In this document: positions 1 through 8,080 of the stretch, in pieces
Layout: every line of letters starts with the position of its first letter
Position numbering within the stretch: the first letter of the stretch is position 1
Assembly: GCF_024296665.1 (NCBI RefSeq)
Contig: NZ_CP100762.1
Span: 682,001-746,000 of the forward strand
Source of the DNA: Salinilacihabitans rarus
GTDB lineage: Archaea; Halobacteriota; Halobacteria; Halobacteriales; Natrialbaceae
Length of the DNA stretch: 64,000 bases
Direction of reading: 5' to 3'
Notes under the pieces: model-generated
Databases searched by the model: none
What the model saw: only the letters and a program-made list of their open reading frames with translations
What the model was told of the DNA's origin: nothing
Made by a program: the position numbers and the translations under genes

Positions 1-2
1 CC

Positions 3-611
3 GAAGCGGTCGCGGACGCGGCGGCCGCCCTCGACGGCTGGGAGTACCGGATGGAGCGAGACTCCCGCGGCGCGCTCGTCTTCGCGCGCTGGCTCGCCGC
101 GTTCCGCCGCGTCACCTTCGAACCTGCCTTCGGGGAGGCCGACCTCGACGCGTCGTACTACCCGAACGACTGGGTGCTCGCGCGGCTCCCGGACGACCAC
201 CGCTTCTTCGAGACCACGCGCGCGGACGCGATGGTCGAGGCGCTGGCGGCGGCGGCAGACGAGATCGACGCCGAAGGCTGGGAGGTCTACGGCGACTGGA
301 ACTCGACGCGGGCGATCGAGCACCCGTTCGGCTCCGAGGCGCCGTTCCTCGACTACCCCGATCTGCCCGCGGACGGCTCGGCGGCGACCGTGAACAACTA
401 CCGCGTCGAATCGGCGGTCGGCAGTAGCTGGCGGATGGTCGTCGAACCCGGCGGCGAGGCGTCGGCCATCCTCCCCGGCGGCAACTCAGGGGACTACTTT
501 TCACCCCACTACGACGATCAGCTCCGCCGGTGGGTCGACGCCGAGTTCAAACCGATGCGATTCGAGACCGACGGCGAGGTCGCGGTCGCCTTCGAGGAGG
601 GGTCGTCGTGA
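3..611 (+). CDS. Penicillin acylase family protein, C-terminal part
   Basis: The reading frame is open from the window edge (base 3) to TGA at 609-611, so this is the 3' part of a gene that starts outside. The residues match the C-terminal end of the penicillin/acyl-homoserine-lactone acylase family (Ntn hydrolases): an Asn-Asn-Tyr followed by a Gly-Ser-Ser-Trp-Arg stretch, then the typical LPGGNSGDYFSPHYDDQ segment close to the C-terminus. The autocatalytic Ser and the signal peptide lie outside the window. The family hydrolyses amide bonds of acylated substrates, usually extracytoplasmically; the substrate here is unknown. Its stop overlaps the next gene by GTGA, suggesting translational coupling. 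Confidence 0.85.
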   Translation, partial: EAVADAAAALDGWEYRMERDSRGALVFARWLAAFRRVTFEPAFGEADLDASYYPNDWVLARLPDDHRFFETTRADAMVEALAAAADEIDAEGWEVYGDWNSTRAIEHPFGSEAPFLDYPDLPADGSAATVNNYRVESAVGSSWRMVVEPGGEASAILPGGNSGDYFSPHYDDQLRRWVDAEFKPMRFETDGEVAVAFEEGSS

Positions 612-970
612 GCGCGGCCGACGCGGCCGACGCCCGGGACGCCCCCGCGGGAACGCTCGAACGCGTCCGGACGGAGCCACGGACCCACGCGGCGGCGGTG
701 CTCGCCGCCGTCGTCGTCGGGCTGGCCGCGGCGTGGCTCCACTGGCTCGGGCTGGTCGTCGGCGGCGCGCTCGTCGGGCTGACCGCCGCCAGCCTCCCGC
801 GGGCGCTCGCCGGCGGCGTCGGCTTCGGTCTGCTCGCGCTGGCCGCGTTCGCCGTCTCGCTCGGGGGCGACGCGTTCGCGGTCGTCGAGATGGCGCCCGC
901 GGTCTACGTCACCGTCGCCGCGGGCCTCGGGTTACCGCTGCTCGGCTCGCTGGTCAGGGGCGTGGTCTGA
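608..970 (+). CDS. Small integral membrane protein coupled to the acylase gene
   Basis: A 120-aa protein starting at GTG 608, which overlaps the acylase stop codon (GTGA), so the two are probably cotranslated. After about 20 polar residues almost the whole chain is hydrophobic (roughly residues 25-100, three to four membrane spans rich in Ala, Gly, Leu and Val). There are no catalytic motifs. A longer frame is open upstream, but it would run through the acylase. Function unknown; membrane location is clear from composition. Confidence 0.7.
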   Translation: MSAADAADARDAPAGTLERVRTEPRTHAAAVLAAVVVGLAAAWLHWLGLVVGGALVGLTAASLPRALAGGVGFGLLALAAFAVSLGGDAFAVVEMAPAVYVTVAAGLGLPLLGSLVRGVV

Positions 971-993
971 GCCGGCCCGTTCCGTCGACGCGG

Positions 994-1569
994 TCACGGG
1001 ACCGACGCCGGCGGGCGGAGTCGGCCGTCGAGGTAGGCCGCGCCGTCGGCCGCGATCCGGTACTTGCCGCGCTCGACCCGCTCGACCAGCCCGCCGCCTT
1101 CGAGTTTCGCCAGCCGGCGGTTCACCTCCGCGCGGCTCCGGCCGAGGTTGAGCGCGACGACCGCGGGCGTGAGCACGAGGTCGCTCCCGCGGAGGAGGTC
1201 GAGTATCTCGTCGTCCATCGGCGTCATCCACTCGGCCGACCGCCTCGCTCGCGCCGTCCCCGCGAGCGGCTCCGCCGACGGATCGCCCCGGAGGTCGGCC
1301 GTGGCGGGAACGTAGATGCCGGCGACGACGAGGACGGCCCCGGCGCCGTGCAGCCAGTGGACCAGCTCGGGGACCGTCACGGCGGCGACGGACCCGCCGA
1401 CGACGAACAGGAGCAGTCCCGCGAGCGTCGTCGCGAGGTACCGGTCGGCGCCGCGCTCGCGGAGGACGGCGGCCGCGGCGAGCGCCGCGAGCGCGCCGAG
1501 CGCGAGGTTGTACCCCGTCGCGGGCCCGAGGTCGACCCCGACCGTGGAGACGGCGTCGAGCACGCTCAC
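994..1569 (-). CDS. Membrane-anchored winged-helix transcriptional regulator
   Basis: A 191-aa protein read from GTG 1569. The N-terminal half has about three hydrophobic segments (roughly residues 15-100). The C-terminal 75 residues form a winged helix: a helix around EILDLL, a turn-helix containing ALNLGRSRAEVNRRLAKLE, and a wing ending KYRIAADGAAYLDG. This is the MarR/ArsR-like layout common in haloarchaea. The GTG start overlaps the stop of the upstream membrane gene (GTGA), so they form a two-gene operon. The membrane part may sense a signal for the DNA-binding part, which is inferred. Target genes are unknown. Confidence 0.75.
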   Translation of the reverse strand: MSVLDAVSTVGVDLGPATGYNLALGALAALAAAAVLRERGADRYLATTLAGLLLFVVGGSVAAVTVPELVHWLHGAGAVLVVAGIYVPATADLRGDPSAEPLAGTARARRSAEWMTPMDDEILDLLRGSDLVLTPAVVALNLGRSRAEVNRRLAKLEGGGLVERVERGKYRIAADGAAYLDGRLRPPASVP

Positions 1570-1865
1570 CTCCCGGGCGCGGCCCGGCGGAACCGTTCCC
1601 GGGCCGCCAGCGCGAGCACGAACGCGGCCAGTCCCGTGTACGTCGCGCTCTCGAGGCCCTCGACGAGCGGCGAGCCGGCCCCCTCGACGAGCAGTAGCGC
1701 GTGGGCGGCGGTCAGGAACGCCATCGACCCGGCGAGCAGGGCGACGCCGGCGGCGAACGGCGCGTTCCGGCGGCGGGTCCACCACAGCCACGAGAGCACG
1801 CCCGCTGCGGTTCCGGCCACGAGCGCGAACGGGACGCTCGCGAGGTGAAGCGTCGAATCGACCAT
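1566..1865 (-). CDS. Three-to-four-span membrane protein, partner of the winged-helix regulator
   Basis: A 99-aa hydrophobic protein starting ATG at 1865. It has membrane segments near residues 5-30, 38-60 and 70-92 with short Arg-rich loops, so it is an inner membrane protein. No enzyme motif is seen. It is the first gene of a two-gene operon with the regulator downstream (4-bp overlap). Pairs of a small membrane protein and a winged-helix protein recur in haloarchaeal genomes, but a defined role is not known to me. Confidence 0.7.
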   Translation of the reverse strand: MVDSTLHLASVPFALVAGTAAGVLSWLWWTRRRNAPFAAGVALLAGSMAFLTAAHALLLVEGAGSPLVEGLESATYTGLAAFVLALAARERFRRAAPGR

Positions 1866-2139
1866 GCCGGACCTCCCCTCGGGACCGAGTTAACGTCTCG
1901 ACCGGTGAGTGCAGGGTGGCCGCGACCGGCCGCCGCGGGGCGGGAGGCCGGCGGGGTCGGCGCCCGCGACCGTCGCAACGATCTGTTACCGGGACGAAAC
2001 GGGCGGTAGACGCGTCCGTGTCGCCCCGGCGCGTTCGGTCCGCAAACCGGCTCGTTCTCCCGCGAACGCGACCTCACTAGTCGTCCGCGGATCGATCCCA
2101 GCGCATAACGAAGGGCGGGTCGCCCGTCGTGCCCGACGC

Positions 2140-2493
2140 ATGGCGCTGACTCAGATCACCCACCTGAGCGAGGACGAAGAGATGCAGGAGTGTATCGACA
2201 ACTGCTTCGAGGCGGCCCAGGCCTGCGAGTGGTGCGCCGACGAGTGCCTCGACGAGGGCGAGGAGATGGCCCGCTGTATCCGGCTCTGCCGGGACGTCGC
2301 CGACCTGACGACGATGCACGCCCGGTTTATGGCGCGCAACTCGGGCTACCACGCGGACCTCGCCGAGACCTGCGCCGACGCCTGCGAGGCGTGCGCCGAG
2401 GAGTGTGCGCAGTTCGACCACGAGCACTGTCAGGTGTGTGCGGACGTCGTCCAGCGGTGCGCCGAGTCCTGCCGGTCGATGGCGTCGGCCTGA
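2140..2493 (+). CDS. Four-helix-bundle copper-binding (Csp/DUF326-like) protein
   Basis: A 117-aa cysteine-rich protein. Cys residues recur on helical spacings (C-x3-C, C-x6-C, C-x2-C-x3-C): for example ECIDNC, ACEWCADEC, CIRLC, CADACEACAEEC, CQVCADVVQRCAESC. This is the signature of the DUF326/copper storage protein fold, where a four-helix bundle lined with Cys binds many Cu(I) ions. There is no signal peptide, so it is probably a cytosolic copper-buffering protein. ATG 2140 was chosen because the family starts just before the first Cys helix. The gene stands alone on its strand. Confidence 0.85.
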   Translation: MALTQITHLSEDEEMQECIDNCFEAAQACEWCADECLDEGEEMARCIRLCRDVADLTTMHARFMARNSGYHADLAETCADACEACAEECAQFDHEHCQVCADVVQRCAESCRSMASA

Positions 2494-2594
2494 CCGGCCG
2501 GCGAAGGCGACGCCGACCGCACGTTCGGGGCCGCGAGCCGTCCCGGATCGCCGTTTCACGTACTTATTTTGGGGGCGACCGCGTCGGCCGGCAC

Positions 2595-3569
2595 ATGGAG
2601 TACACGACGCTCGGCGACACCGGGATGGAGGTCAGCCGCATCTGTCTCGGCTGCATGAGCTTCGGGTCGAGCGACTGGCGCGAGTGGGTCCTCGACGAGG
2701 AGGAGGGTCGCGAGATCGTAGAGCGCGCGATCGACCTCGGGATCAACTTCTTCGACACCGCCAACATGTACTCGCTGGGCGAGTCCGAGCGCGTGCTGGG
2801 GCGGGCGCTGGAGGGCCACCGCGAGGAGTCGGTCGTCGCCACGAAGGTCTACTTCCCGATGCGCGAGGACGACCCGAACTCGGGTGGCCTCTCGCGGAAG
2901 ACGATCGAGCAGGAACTCGACGCCAGCCTCGACCGACTGGGGATGGAGACGGTCGACCTCTACCAGATCCACCGCTGGGACTACGAGACGCCGATCGAGA
3001 CGACGCTCTCGGCGCTCGACGACGCCGTCCGTCGCGGCAAGGTGCGGTACGTCGGCGCCTCCTCGATGTGGGCCCACCAGTTCGCCGAGGCGCTGCACGC
3101 GAGCGATCGGCTGGGACTCGAACGATTTCGAACGATGCAGAACCACTACAACCTCGTCTACCGCGAGGAGGAACGCGAGATGCTGCCCCTCTGTGCGACG
3201 GAGGGGATCGGCGTGCTCCCGTGGTCGCCGCTGGCCCGCGGCTACCTCACGCGCCCCCACGAGGAGGTCGACGCGACGACGCGCGGGGCAGCCGAGGAGC
3301 GCCTGTACGAACACCCCTACCGCGAGGGCGGCGGCCCCGAGATCAACGAGCGCGTCGCCGAACTCGCCGACGAGTACGACGCGACGATGGCCCAGATCGC
3401 GCTTGCGTGGCTGTTGCACCAGGAGCACGTCGACGCCCCCATCGTCGGCACCACGAGCGTCGAGCACCTAGAGGAAGCCGTCGCGGCCCTCGACATCTCG
3501 CTGTCGCGGTCGGACCGCGAGTACCTGGAGGAGCCCTACGAACCGGTCCGCGTCTCCGGCCACGAGTAG
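2595..3569 (+). CDS. Aldo/keto reductase
   Basis: A 324-aa TIM-barrel oxidoreductase. Visible family motifs are the N-terminal LGDTGMEVSRICLGCMSFG, the FFDTANMYSLGESE stretch holding catalytic Asp and Tyr, the Lys in VVATKVYFP, and the His in YQIHRWDYETPIE, giving the Asp-Tyr-Lys-His set. The C-terminal IVGTTSVEHLEEAV segment is the NADP-binding region. It resembles the YajO/Tas-like branch that reduces aldehydes or ketones with NADPH; the substrate is not predictable. The start ATG 2595 follows an A/T-rich box (2564-2573) at a promoter-like distance. Confidence 0.9.
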   Translation: MEYTTLGDTGMEVSRICLGCMSFGSSDWREWVLDEEEGREIVERAIDLGINFFDTANMYSLGESERVLGRALEGHREESVVATKVYFPMREDDPNSGGLSRKTIEQELDASLDRLGMETVDLYQIHRWDYETPIETTLSALDDAVRRGKVRYVGASSMWAHQFAEALHASDRLGLERFRTMQNHYNLVYREEEREMLPLCATEGIGVLPWSPLARGYLTRPHEEVDATTRGAAEERLYEHPYREGGGPEINERVAELADEYDATMAQIALAWLLHQEHVDAPIVGTTSVEHLEEAVAALDISLSRSDREYLEEPYEPVRVSGHE

Positions 3570-3578
3570 CCGGCGCGG

Positions 3579-3772
3579 TCAGTCCGCCGCCGGGCCGACG
3601 TCCCACCCCTCGCGCTCGTAGACCATCTCCCAGAAGCGGTACCGAGGCGGGCGCTCGTCAGGAACGCCTCCTCGTCGAGGGTTCCCGCGGCGAGTTCGGT
3701 GACGAACGGGTGGGACTTCCGTGCCTCCCGGAGGTCGGCGCCGGCTTCGAGGAGCGTGTCGTTGAACACCAT
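3579..3772 (-). pseudogene. tenA: Decayed tenA (thiaminase II-like) gene with internal deletion
   Basis: Only the two ends of a TenA/thiaminase-II protein remain. The N-terminus is read from ATG 3772: MVFNDTLLEAGADLREA, then HPFVTELAAGTLDEEAF, the family's first helix and HPF motif. About 38 residues in, the frame passes into another frame that encodes the family's C-terminus, RYRFWEMVYEREGW, ending TGA at 3579. Roughly 170 residues of the usual 220, including the active-site region, are missing. A TATA-like box at 3801-3808 is still 30 bases before the start. TenA normally salvages aminopyrimidine for thiamine; this copy cannot. Confidence 0.75.
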
Positions 3773-3800
3773 GCGTCGTCCGAACGTGGGCGCTCCACCG

Positions 3801-3808
3801 ATATATAA
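3801..3808 (-). promoter_or_regulatory. TATA box of the decayed tenA gene
   Basis: Read on the minus strand, TTATATAT lies about 30 bases upstream of ATG 3772, the spacing used for leaderless haloarchaeal transcripts. The promoter appears intact although the coding sequence is not. Confidence 0.5.
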
Positions 3809-3915
3809 CTCGTTGGTACCACGGGGTTGTATCGGGTACGACGCGGCGGGGTCGACGGTGCAGTGTCGTGGGACCGGTCCGCATCGACCCGCGCGAGGCC
3901 CGACGGGCGTCGCGC

Positions 3916-4455
3916 TCAGGAGAGTCTGGCCGCGACGTCGGCCTCGGTGATGATGCCGACGGTTTCGCCGGCCTCGGTGATCATCACGGCCTTGTAGTGG
4001 TCGAGCAGGTTGCTGATCTCGTCGAGGGTGGCGTCCTTCGAGACGGTCGGGAAGCTCTCGGACATGTGTTCCTCGACGGGTTCGTCCCGGGCCTCCGCGT
4101 CGAGGTGGACGAGGTCGCCCTGACTGATCGAGCCGACGGGAATGCCGTCCTGGATGACCGCCAACTGGGAGTAGGCCTCCTCGTCCATCCGCCGGGCGGC
4201 CTCGCCGACCGAGTCGTCGGGGGCGACGCTGACGACTTCCTCGTTCATCAGGTCCGCGGCGCGGATGACGTCGCTTTCGGCCTCTTCGAGGGCGGTGACG
4301 ATCCGGCGCAGCGTCGACAGCCGCGGGTCGACGTCGCCGCCCTCGATGCGCGCGATCAACGGCTGGGAGACGTCCGCGCGGTCGGCGAGGTCGCTCTGAG
4401 TCAGCCCGAGTTCCGTTCGCCGCTGGCGGAGGTCCGTGGGCGTGGGTAGCTCCAT
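3916..4455 (-). CDS. HTH (XRE-type) plus CBS-domain regulator
   Basis: A 179-aa protein with two parts. Residues 5-60 form a Cro/cI-type helix-turn-helix (LRQRRTELGLTQSDLADR, then VSQPLIARIEGG). Residues 65-179 form a pair of CBS domains (AADLMNEEVVSVAPDDSVGE and the second ending AVMITEAGETVGIITEADV), which usually bind adenosine nucleotides. This is a conserved archaeal architecture, so it is probably a transcription regulator responding to an energy nucleotide. It is transcribed alone; AT-rich DNA just upstream of 4455 could be its promoter. Its target is unknown. Confidence 0.85.
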   Translation of the reverse strand: MELPTPTDLRQRRTELGLTQSDLADRADVSQPLIARIEGGDVDPRLSTLRRIVTALEEAESDVIRAADLMNEEVVSVAPDDSVGEAARRMDEEAYSQLAVIQDGIPVGSISQGDLVHLDAEARDEPVEEHMSESFPTVSKDATLDEISNLLDHYKAVMITEAGETVGIITEADVAARLS

Positions 4456-4530
4456 GCGCTACAATAACTAGGGGTTATAGAAAACCGTTTGGGGTGGTCC
4501 CCCCTCACCCCAGCGCCACCGCGGCACCCG

Positions 4531-4884
4531 TTACTCGTCCTCGGGAACCTCGAAGACCTCGACGACCGAGAGCGGGACGTCCCGGAGGGCGCCGCCGACT
4601 TCGCTCTTGGCGATTCTGGAGGCGTGTTCCTCTCCCTCGGCGTTGAACACCTCCATCTCCAGTGCCAGCCCGACGAGCGCGGTGTCGGCGGCGACAAAGG
4701 CCGAGTCGAACGGCTCGCCGCAGGCGGGACAGCCCGTCGCGCCGACTTCGACCTCGACGTACTCCATGTTCGCGGCGTTGAGTCGCTTCCCGGCTTCGCT
4801 GACGGCGACGCCGATGGCGTCGTCGACCGCTTCGACGTCACGAACGAGCCACGCGGCTTCCATCGCGACGAGATAGTTGCCCAT
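4531..4884 (-). CDS. UPF0212 (DUF555) family protein
   Basis: A 117-aa protein beginning MGNYLVAMEAAWLVRDVEAV, matching the euryarchaeal UPF0212 family over its whole length. It has a CPACGEPFDSAF zinc-ribbon-like pair of cysteines in the middle (about residues 52-55) and ends in an acidic tail. The family's function is not established. The gene is monocistronic and diverges from the small membrane gene at 5176. Confidence 0.9.
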   Translation of the reverse strand: MGNYLVAMEAAWLVRDVEAVDDAIGVAVSEAGKRLNAANMEYVEVEVGATGCPACGEPFDSAFVAADTALVGLALEMEVFNAEGEEHASRIAKSEVGGALRDVPLSVVEVFEVPEDE

Positions 4885-5175
4885 ACGCGTGGCTCGTGCC
4901 CGAGGGTTTCCTGCTTTGCGGTTCGCCGGCGCGGACGCGGGCCGCGCCGGCCGCGCACGTGAATCGGATAATGGCCGTAACTTACGGGAATCCCGTCAGT
5001 CGATTCCGTCCATCGTCGGCGTAGTTCGGCCCGAATCCGACCGCAGTTGTCCCCTCCACAACCGCAGTTGAATCGATAGACGGCGCGGCGGCGATAGGTA
5101 ATGTACGACCATTATGATTTTCGCGGTTCAAGAAAGCTTATATGTACCCTCGCTCTGAGCCCCGGCTGAAGGTCG

Positions 5176-5367
5176 ATGAAATCCCGCGTGCACCGCGCGA
5201 CGCTGTTCGCACTGTACCAGACCTGCATCGCGGTCGGCATCCTCGTGATGCCGGTCGCCATCGCCGCCAGCCAGGCCGGGTTCACCCTCCCCGTCCACCG
5301 CCTCCTCGAGCGCGTGGGCGACGCCTACGAGGAGGCCCAGGCCCGGAGCGGAGCCCAGCATCCGTGA
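5176..5367 (+). CDS. Small membrane protein upstream of psmB
   Basis: A 63-aa protein with one hydrophobic segment (about residues 12-32) followed by an amphipathic C-terminus (RLLERVGDAYEEAQA). An AT-rich box, CTTATATG around 5138-5145, lies upstream, giving a short leader. The codon bias fits the neighbourhood, so I take it as a real small gene. Function unknown. It is followed by psmB, which has its own promoter. Confidence 0.55.
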   Translation: MKSRVHRATLFALYQTCIAVGILVMPVAIAASQAGFTLPVHRLLERVGDAYEEAQARSGAQHP

Positions 5368-5478
5368 ACTGATCGAGTCGTCTTCCTCCGTCGATCCACA
5401 CCGCCAGCCCCGGCTGAACGACGAGCGGCCGCGCTCTCGTGGCTTCGGTAGCGGAAACCCCGGCGGTGAACGCCGATG

Positions 5479-5486
5479 TTTTATAC
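5479..5486 (+). promoter_or_regulatory. TATA box of psmB
   Basis: TTTTATAC ends about 25 bases before ATG 5511, so the transcript should begin at or within a few bases of the start codon (leaderless). This supports ATG 5511 over the in-frame start at 5439. Confidence 0.65.
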
Positions 5487-5510
5487 CGTCCCGGCCGTAA
5501 CGGTACGTCA

Positions 5511-6242
5511 ATGCGTACGCCTACCCGCGACTCCGAGTTCTCTCGCACGGTCGACCAGTTGGCCGACGACAGGAGCCCCTACGACCCGGAACTCGGCTCC
5601 CTGCCCTCGAACGACCTCTCGCGTGCCGACCTCGACAGCGTGAACAAGACCGGGACGACGACCATCGGCATCTCGACCGCCGACGGCGTCGTCATCGCGA
5701 CGGACATGCGCGCCAGCCTCGGCGGCCGGTTCGTCTCGAACAAGAACGTCCAGAAGGTCGAACAGATCCACCCGACCGCCGCGCTGACGATGGTCGGCAG
5801 CGTCGGCGGCGCCCAGTCGTTCATCTCCAGTCTCCGCGCCGAGGTCAACCTCTTCGAGGCCCGCCGCGGCGAGGACATGAGCATCGACGCGCTGGCGACG
5901 CTCGCGGGCAACTTCGCCCGCGGCGGCCCGTTCTTCGCCATCCACCCCATCCTCGGCGGCGTCGACGAGGAGGGCAGCCACGTCTACAGCATCGACCCCG
6001 CCGGCGGCGTCATGGAGGACGACTATCAGGTCACCGGCTCCGGGATGCAACTCGCCTACGGCCACCTCGAACAGGCCTACGAGGACGACCTCTCGAACGA
6101 GGAGGCGATGACCATCGCCGCCCGCGGCATCAAGTCCGCCGCCGAGCGCGACACCGGCTCCGGCAACGGCGTCTTCCTCTGTGAGATCACCGCGGAGGGC
6201 GTCGACATCCACGGTCACAGCGACTTCGAGGAAGTCATCTAG
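5511..6242 (+). CDS. psmB: Proteasome subunit beta
   Basis: A 243-aa precursor of the catalytic beta subunit of the archaeal 20S proteasome. A 48-residue acidic propeptide ends at Gly48, and autocleavage exposes Thr49 in the TGTTTIGIS motif. The active-site set follows (Asp in VVIATDMRAS, Lys in NKNVQKVEQ). It assembles in heptameric rings with PsmA (38.9-39.7 kb here) and degrades unfolded proteins fed by PAN ATPases. A haloarchaeal-type N-terminal extension is present. The leaderless promoter supports the start. Confidence 0.97.
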   Translation: MRTPTRDSEFSRTVDQLADDRSPYDPELGSLPSNDLSRADLDSVNKTGTTTIGISTADGVVIATDMRASLGGRFVSNKNVQKVEQIHPTAALTMVGSVGGAQSFISSLRAEVNLFEARRGEDMSIDALATLAGNFARGGPFFAIHPILGGVDEEGSHVYSIDPAGGVMEDDYQVTGSGMQLAYGHLEQAYEDDLSNEEAMTIAARGIKSAAERDTGSGNGVFLCEITAEGVDIHGHSDFEEVI

Positions 6243-6362
6243 GCGCACCCTCCGTTCTTCGCCGCCCTCCGTCGCCCTCACCGTCGAGCCCCGCGGCCGG
6301 CCGCGACCGCCAAAATTGACAGCATCACAACAGTTATGCCGCAGGTTGTGGGCCGCTACCGT

Positions 6363-8021
6363 ATGGCGTCGGAACACAACCTCGACGACTACGACTCGGT
6401 TCGCGAATCGTTCACCTGGGACGACGTCTTCGCCGAGGCCGACTGGGAGGCCCCGGCGTCGCTGAACATCGCCCACGAGGTCTGCGACCGCCACGCCAGC
6501 GACGGCGACCGGATCGCGCTGCGGCAGGTCGGGGTCGACGGCGAGTCGCGGACGCTGACGTTCGCGGAACTGGCCGAGCGGTCGAACCGGTTCGCCGACG
6601 TCCTCGCCGACCTCGGCGTCGGCCGCGGCGAGCGCGTGTTCACCTACCTGCCCCGGATCCCGGCCCACTACGTCGCACTCGTCGGAACGCTCAAGCGCGG
6701 TGCCGTCTTCGGCGGCATCAACGAGCGGTTCGGCCCCGACGGCATCGCCTACCGCCTCGCGGACTGTGACGCCGCGGCCGTCGTCACCACGAGCGACAAC
6801 CGCGAGACCGTCGCAACGGCGCTGGAGGAGGTCCCGTCGGTCGAGCACGTGATCGTCGTCGACCGCGGCGACGGGATCGAACCCGACGACGTCGACTTCG
6901 AGTACGCCCTCGCGGCGGCCTCGCCACAGTACGAGACCGCCCGGACCTCGGGCGATGACGACGCCCTGCTCTACTACACGAGCGGGACGACCGGCCCGGC
7001 GAAGGGCGTGCTCCACGAGCACCGCTGGATCGCGGGCGTCGCGGCCACCCAGCGGTTCGCGGCCGACCTCCGGCCGGACGATCTCTACTGGTCGACCGGC
7101 GACCTCGGCTGGCTCACCGGCCCGATCAACACGCTCGGCGCGTGGTTCTGGGGGACGCCGCTGTTCACCTACGAGGGCGAGTTCGACCCCGAGACGTGGG
7201 CCGACCTGCTCGACGAGTACCCGATCACGGTGCTGTTCAGCGTCCCGACCGCCTACCGGATGCTCCGCGAGAACGAGGACGCGCTCGCGGACGCCGACCT
7301 CGACCTGCGCCACGCGCTCTCGATCGGCGAACCGCTGTCGGCCGGCGTCGTCGAGTGGGGCGAGGAGACCCTCGGCGTGACGATCCACGACACCTACGGC
7401 CAGACCGAGACGGGGAACATGATCGTCGACAACTACCCGACGATGGAGGTCCGCCCCGGATCGATGGGCAAGCCCCTCCCCGGCGTCACCGCGGAGATCG
7501 TCGATCCCGAGACGGGCGAGCCGCTCGAACCCGGCGAGACCGGGGAAATCGCCCAGCGCGGCGACTACCCCTGTTTCTTCGCCGGTTACTGGGAGAAACC
7601 GGACCGGACCGAGGCGTGTTTCGTGAACGGCTGGTACCTCTCGGGGGACCTCGCACACAAAGACGAGGACGGCTACTTCTGGTTCGAGGGCCGGGCCGAC
7701 GACGTCATCATCTCCGCGGGCTACCGGATCGGGCCGTTCGAGGTCGAAAGCTCCCTCGGCGAGCACTCCGCCGTCGCCGAGGCCGCCGTCGTCCCCAAAC
7801 CCGACGAGAAGCGTGGCTCGATCGTCAAGGCGTACGTCGTTCCCAGCGAGGGTGCAGACCCCTCGCCGGACCTGAAAGCGGAGATCAAGACCCACGTCCG
7901 CGAGGAACTGTCCGCACACGAGTACCCCCGCGAGATCGAGTTCCGCGAGGACCTCCCCAAGACGGTGACCGGGAAGATCCGCCGCACCGAACTGCGCGAG
8001 GAGACCGGACGGGCGAGCTAA
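6363..8021 (+). CDS. AMP-forming acyl-CoA synthetase
   Basis: A 552-aa member of the ANL (acyl/acetyl-CoA synthetase) superfamily. It has the P-loop-like YYTSGTTGPAKG motif (about residue 205), the DTYGQTETG motif, the hinge region SGDLAHKDEDGYFWFEGR, and the C-terminal catalytic lysine in KTVTGKIRR. The order and spacing fit the acetyl- or medium-chain acyl-CoA synthetase group. It activates a carboxylate with ATP and CoA in the cytoplasm. The substrate (acetate, propionate or medium-chain) cannot be set by eye. ATG 6336 is in frame, but 6363 matches the usual N-terminus (SEHNLDDYDSV). Confidence 0.88.
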   Translation: MASEHNLDDYDSVRESFTWDDVFAEADWEAPASLNIAHEVCDRHASDGDRIALRQVGVDGESRTLTFAELAERSNRFADVLADLGVGRGERVFTYLPRIPAHYVALVGTLKRGAVFGGINERFGPDGIAYRLADCDAAAVVTTSDNRETVATALEEVPSVEHVIVVDRGDGIEPDDVDFEYALAAASPQYETARTSGDDDALLYYTSGTTGPAKGVLHEHRWIAGVAATQRFAADLRPDDLYWSTGDLGWLTGPINTLGAWFWGTPLFTYEGEFDPETWADLLDEYPITVLFSVPTAYRMLRENEDALADADLDLRHALSIGEPLSAGVVEWGEETLGVTIHDTYGQTETGNMIVDNYPTMEVRPGSMGKPLPGVTAEIVDPETGEPLEPGETGEIAQRGDYPCFFAGYWEKPDRTEACFVNGWYLSGDLAHKDEDGYFWFEGRADDVIISAGYRIGPFEVESSLGEHSAVAEAAVVPKPDEKRGSIVKAYVVPSEGADPSPDLKAEIKTHVREELSAHEYPREIEFREDLPKTVTGKIRRTELREETGRAS

Positions 8022-8080
8022 CGGCTCGTCTAGACGACGACACGGTCGCGAGAACGAGCGACGGGAACGCCGAACCGCGG

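Noticed and set aside
5040-5070. Direct repeat ACCGCAGTTG spaced by 21 bases upstream of 5176
   Set aside because: Could be a tandem activator site, but it is short and has no supporting symmetry or partner gene.
5508-7919. 803-aa frame on the minus strand across psmB and the acyl-CoA synthetase
   Set aside because: It is antisense to two clear genes and is open only because haloarchaeal codon bias (G/C at third positions) leaves few stops; no family pattern.
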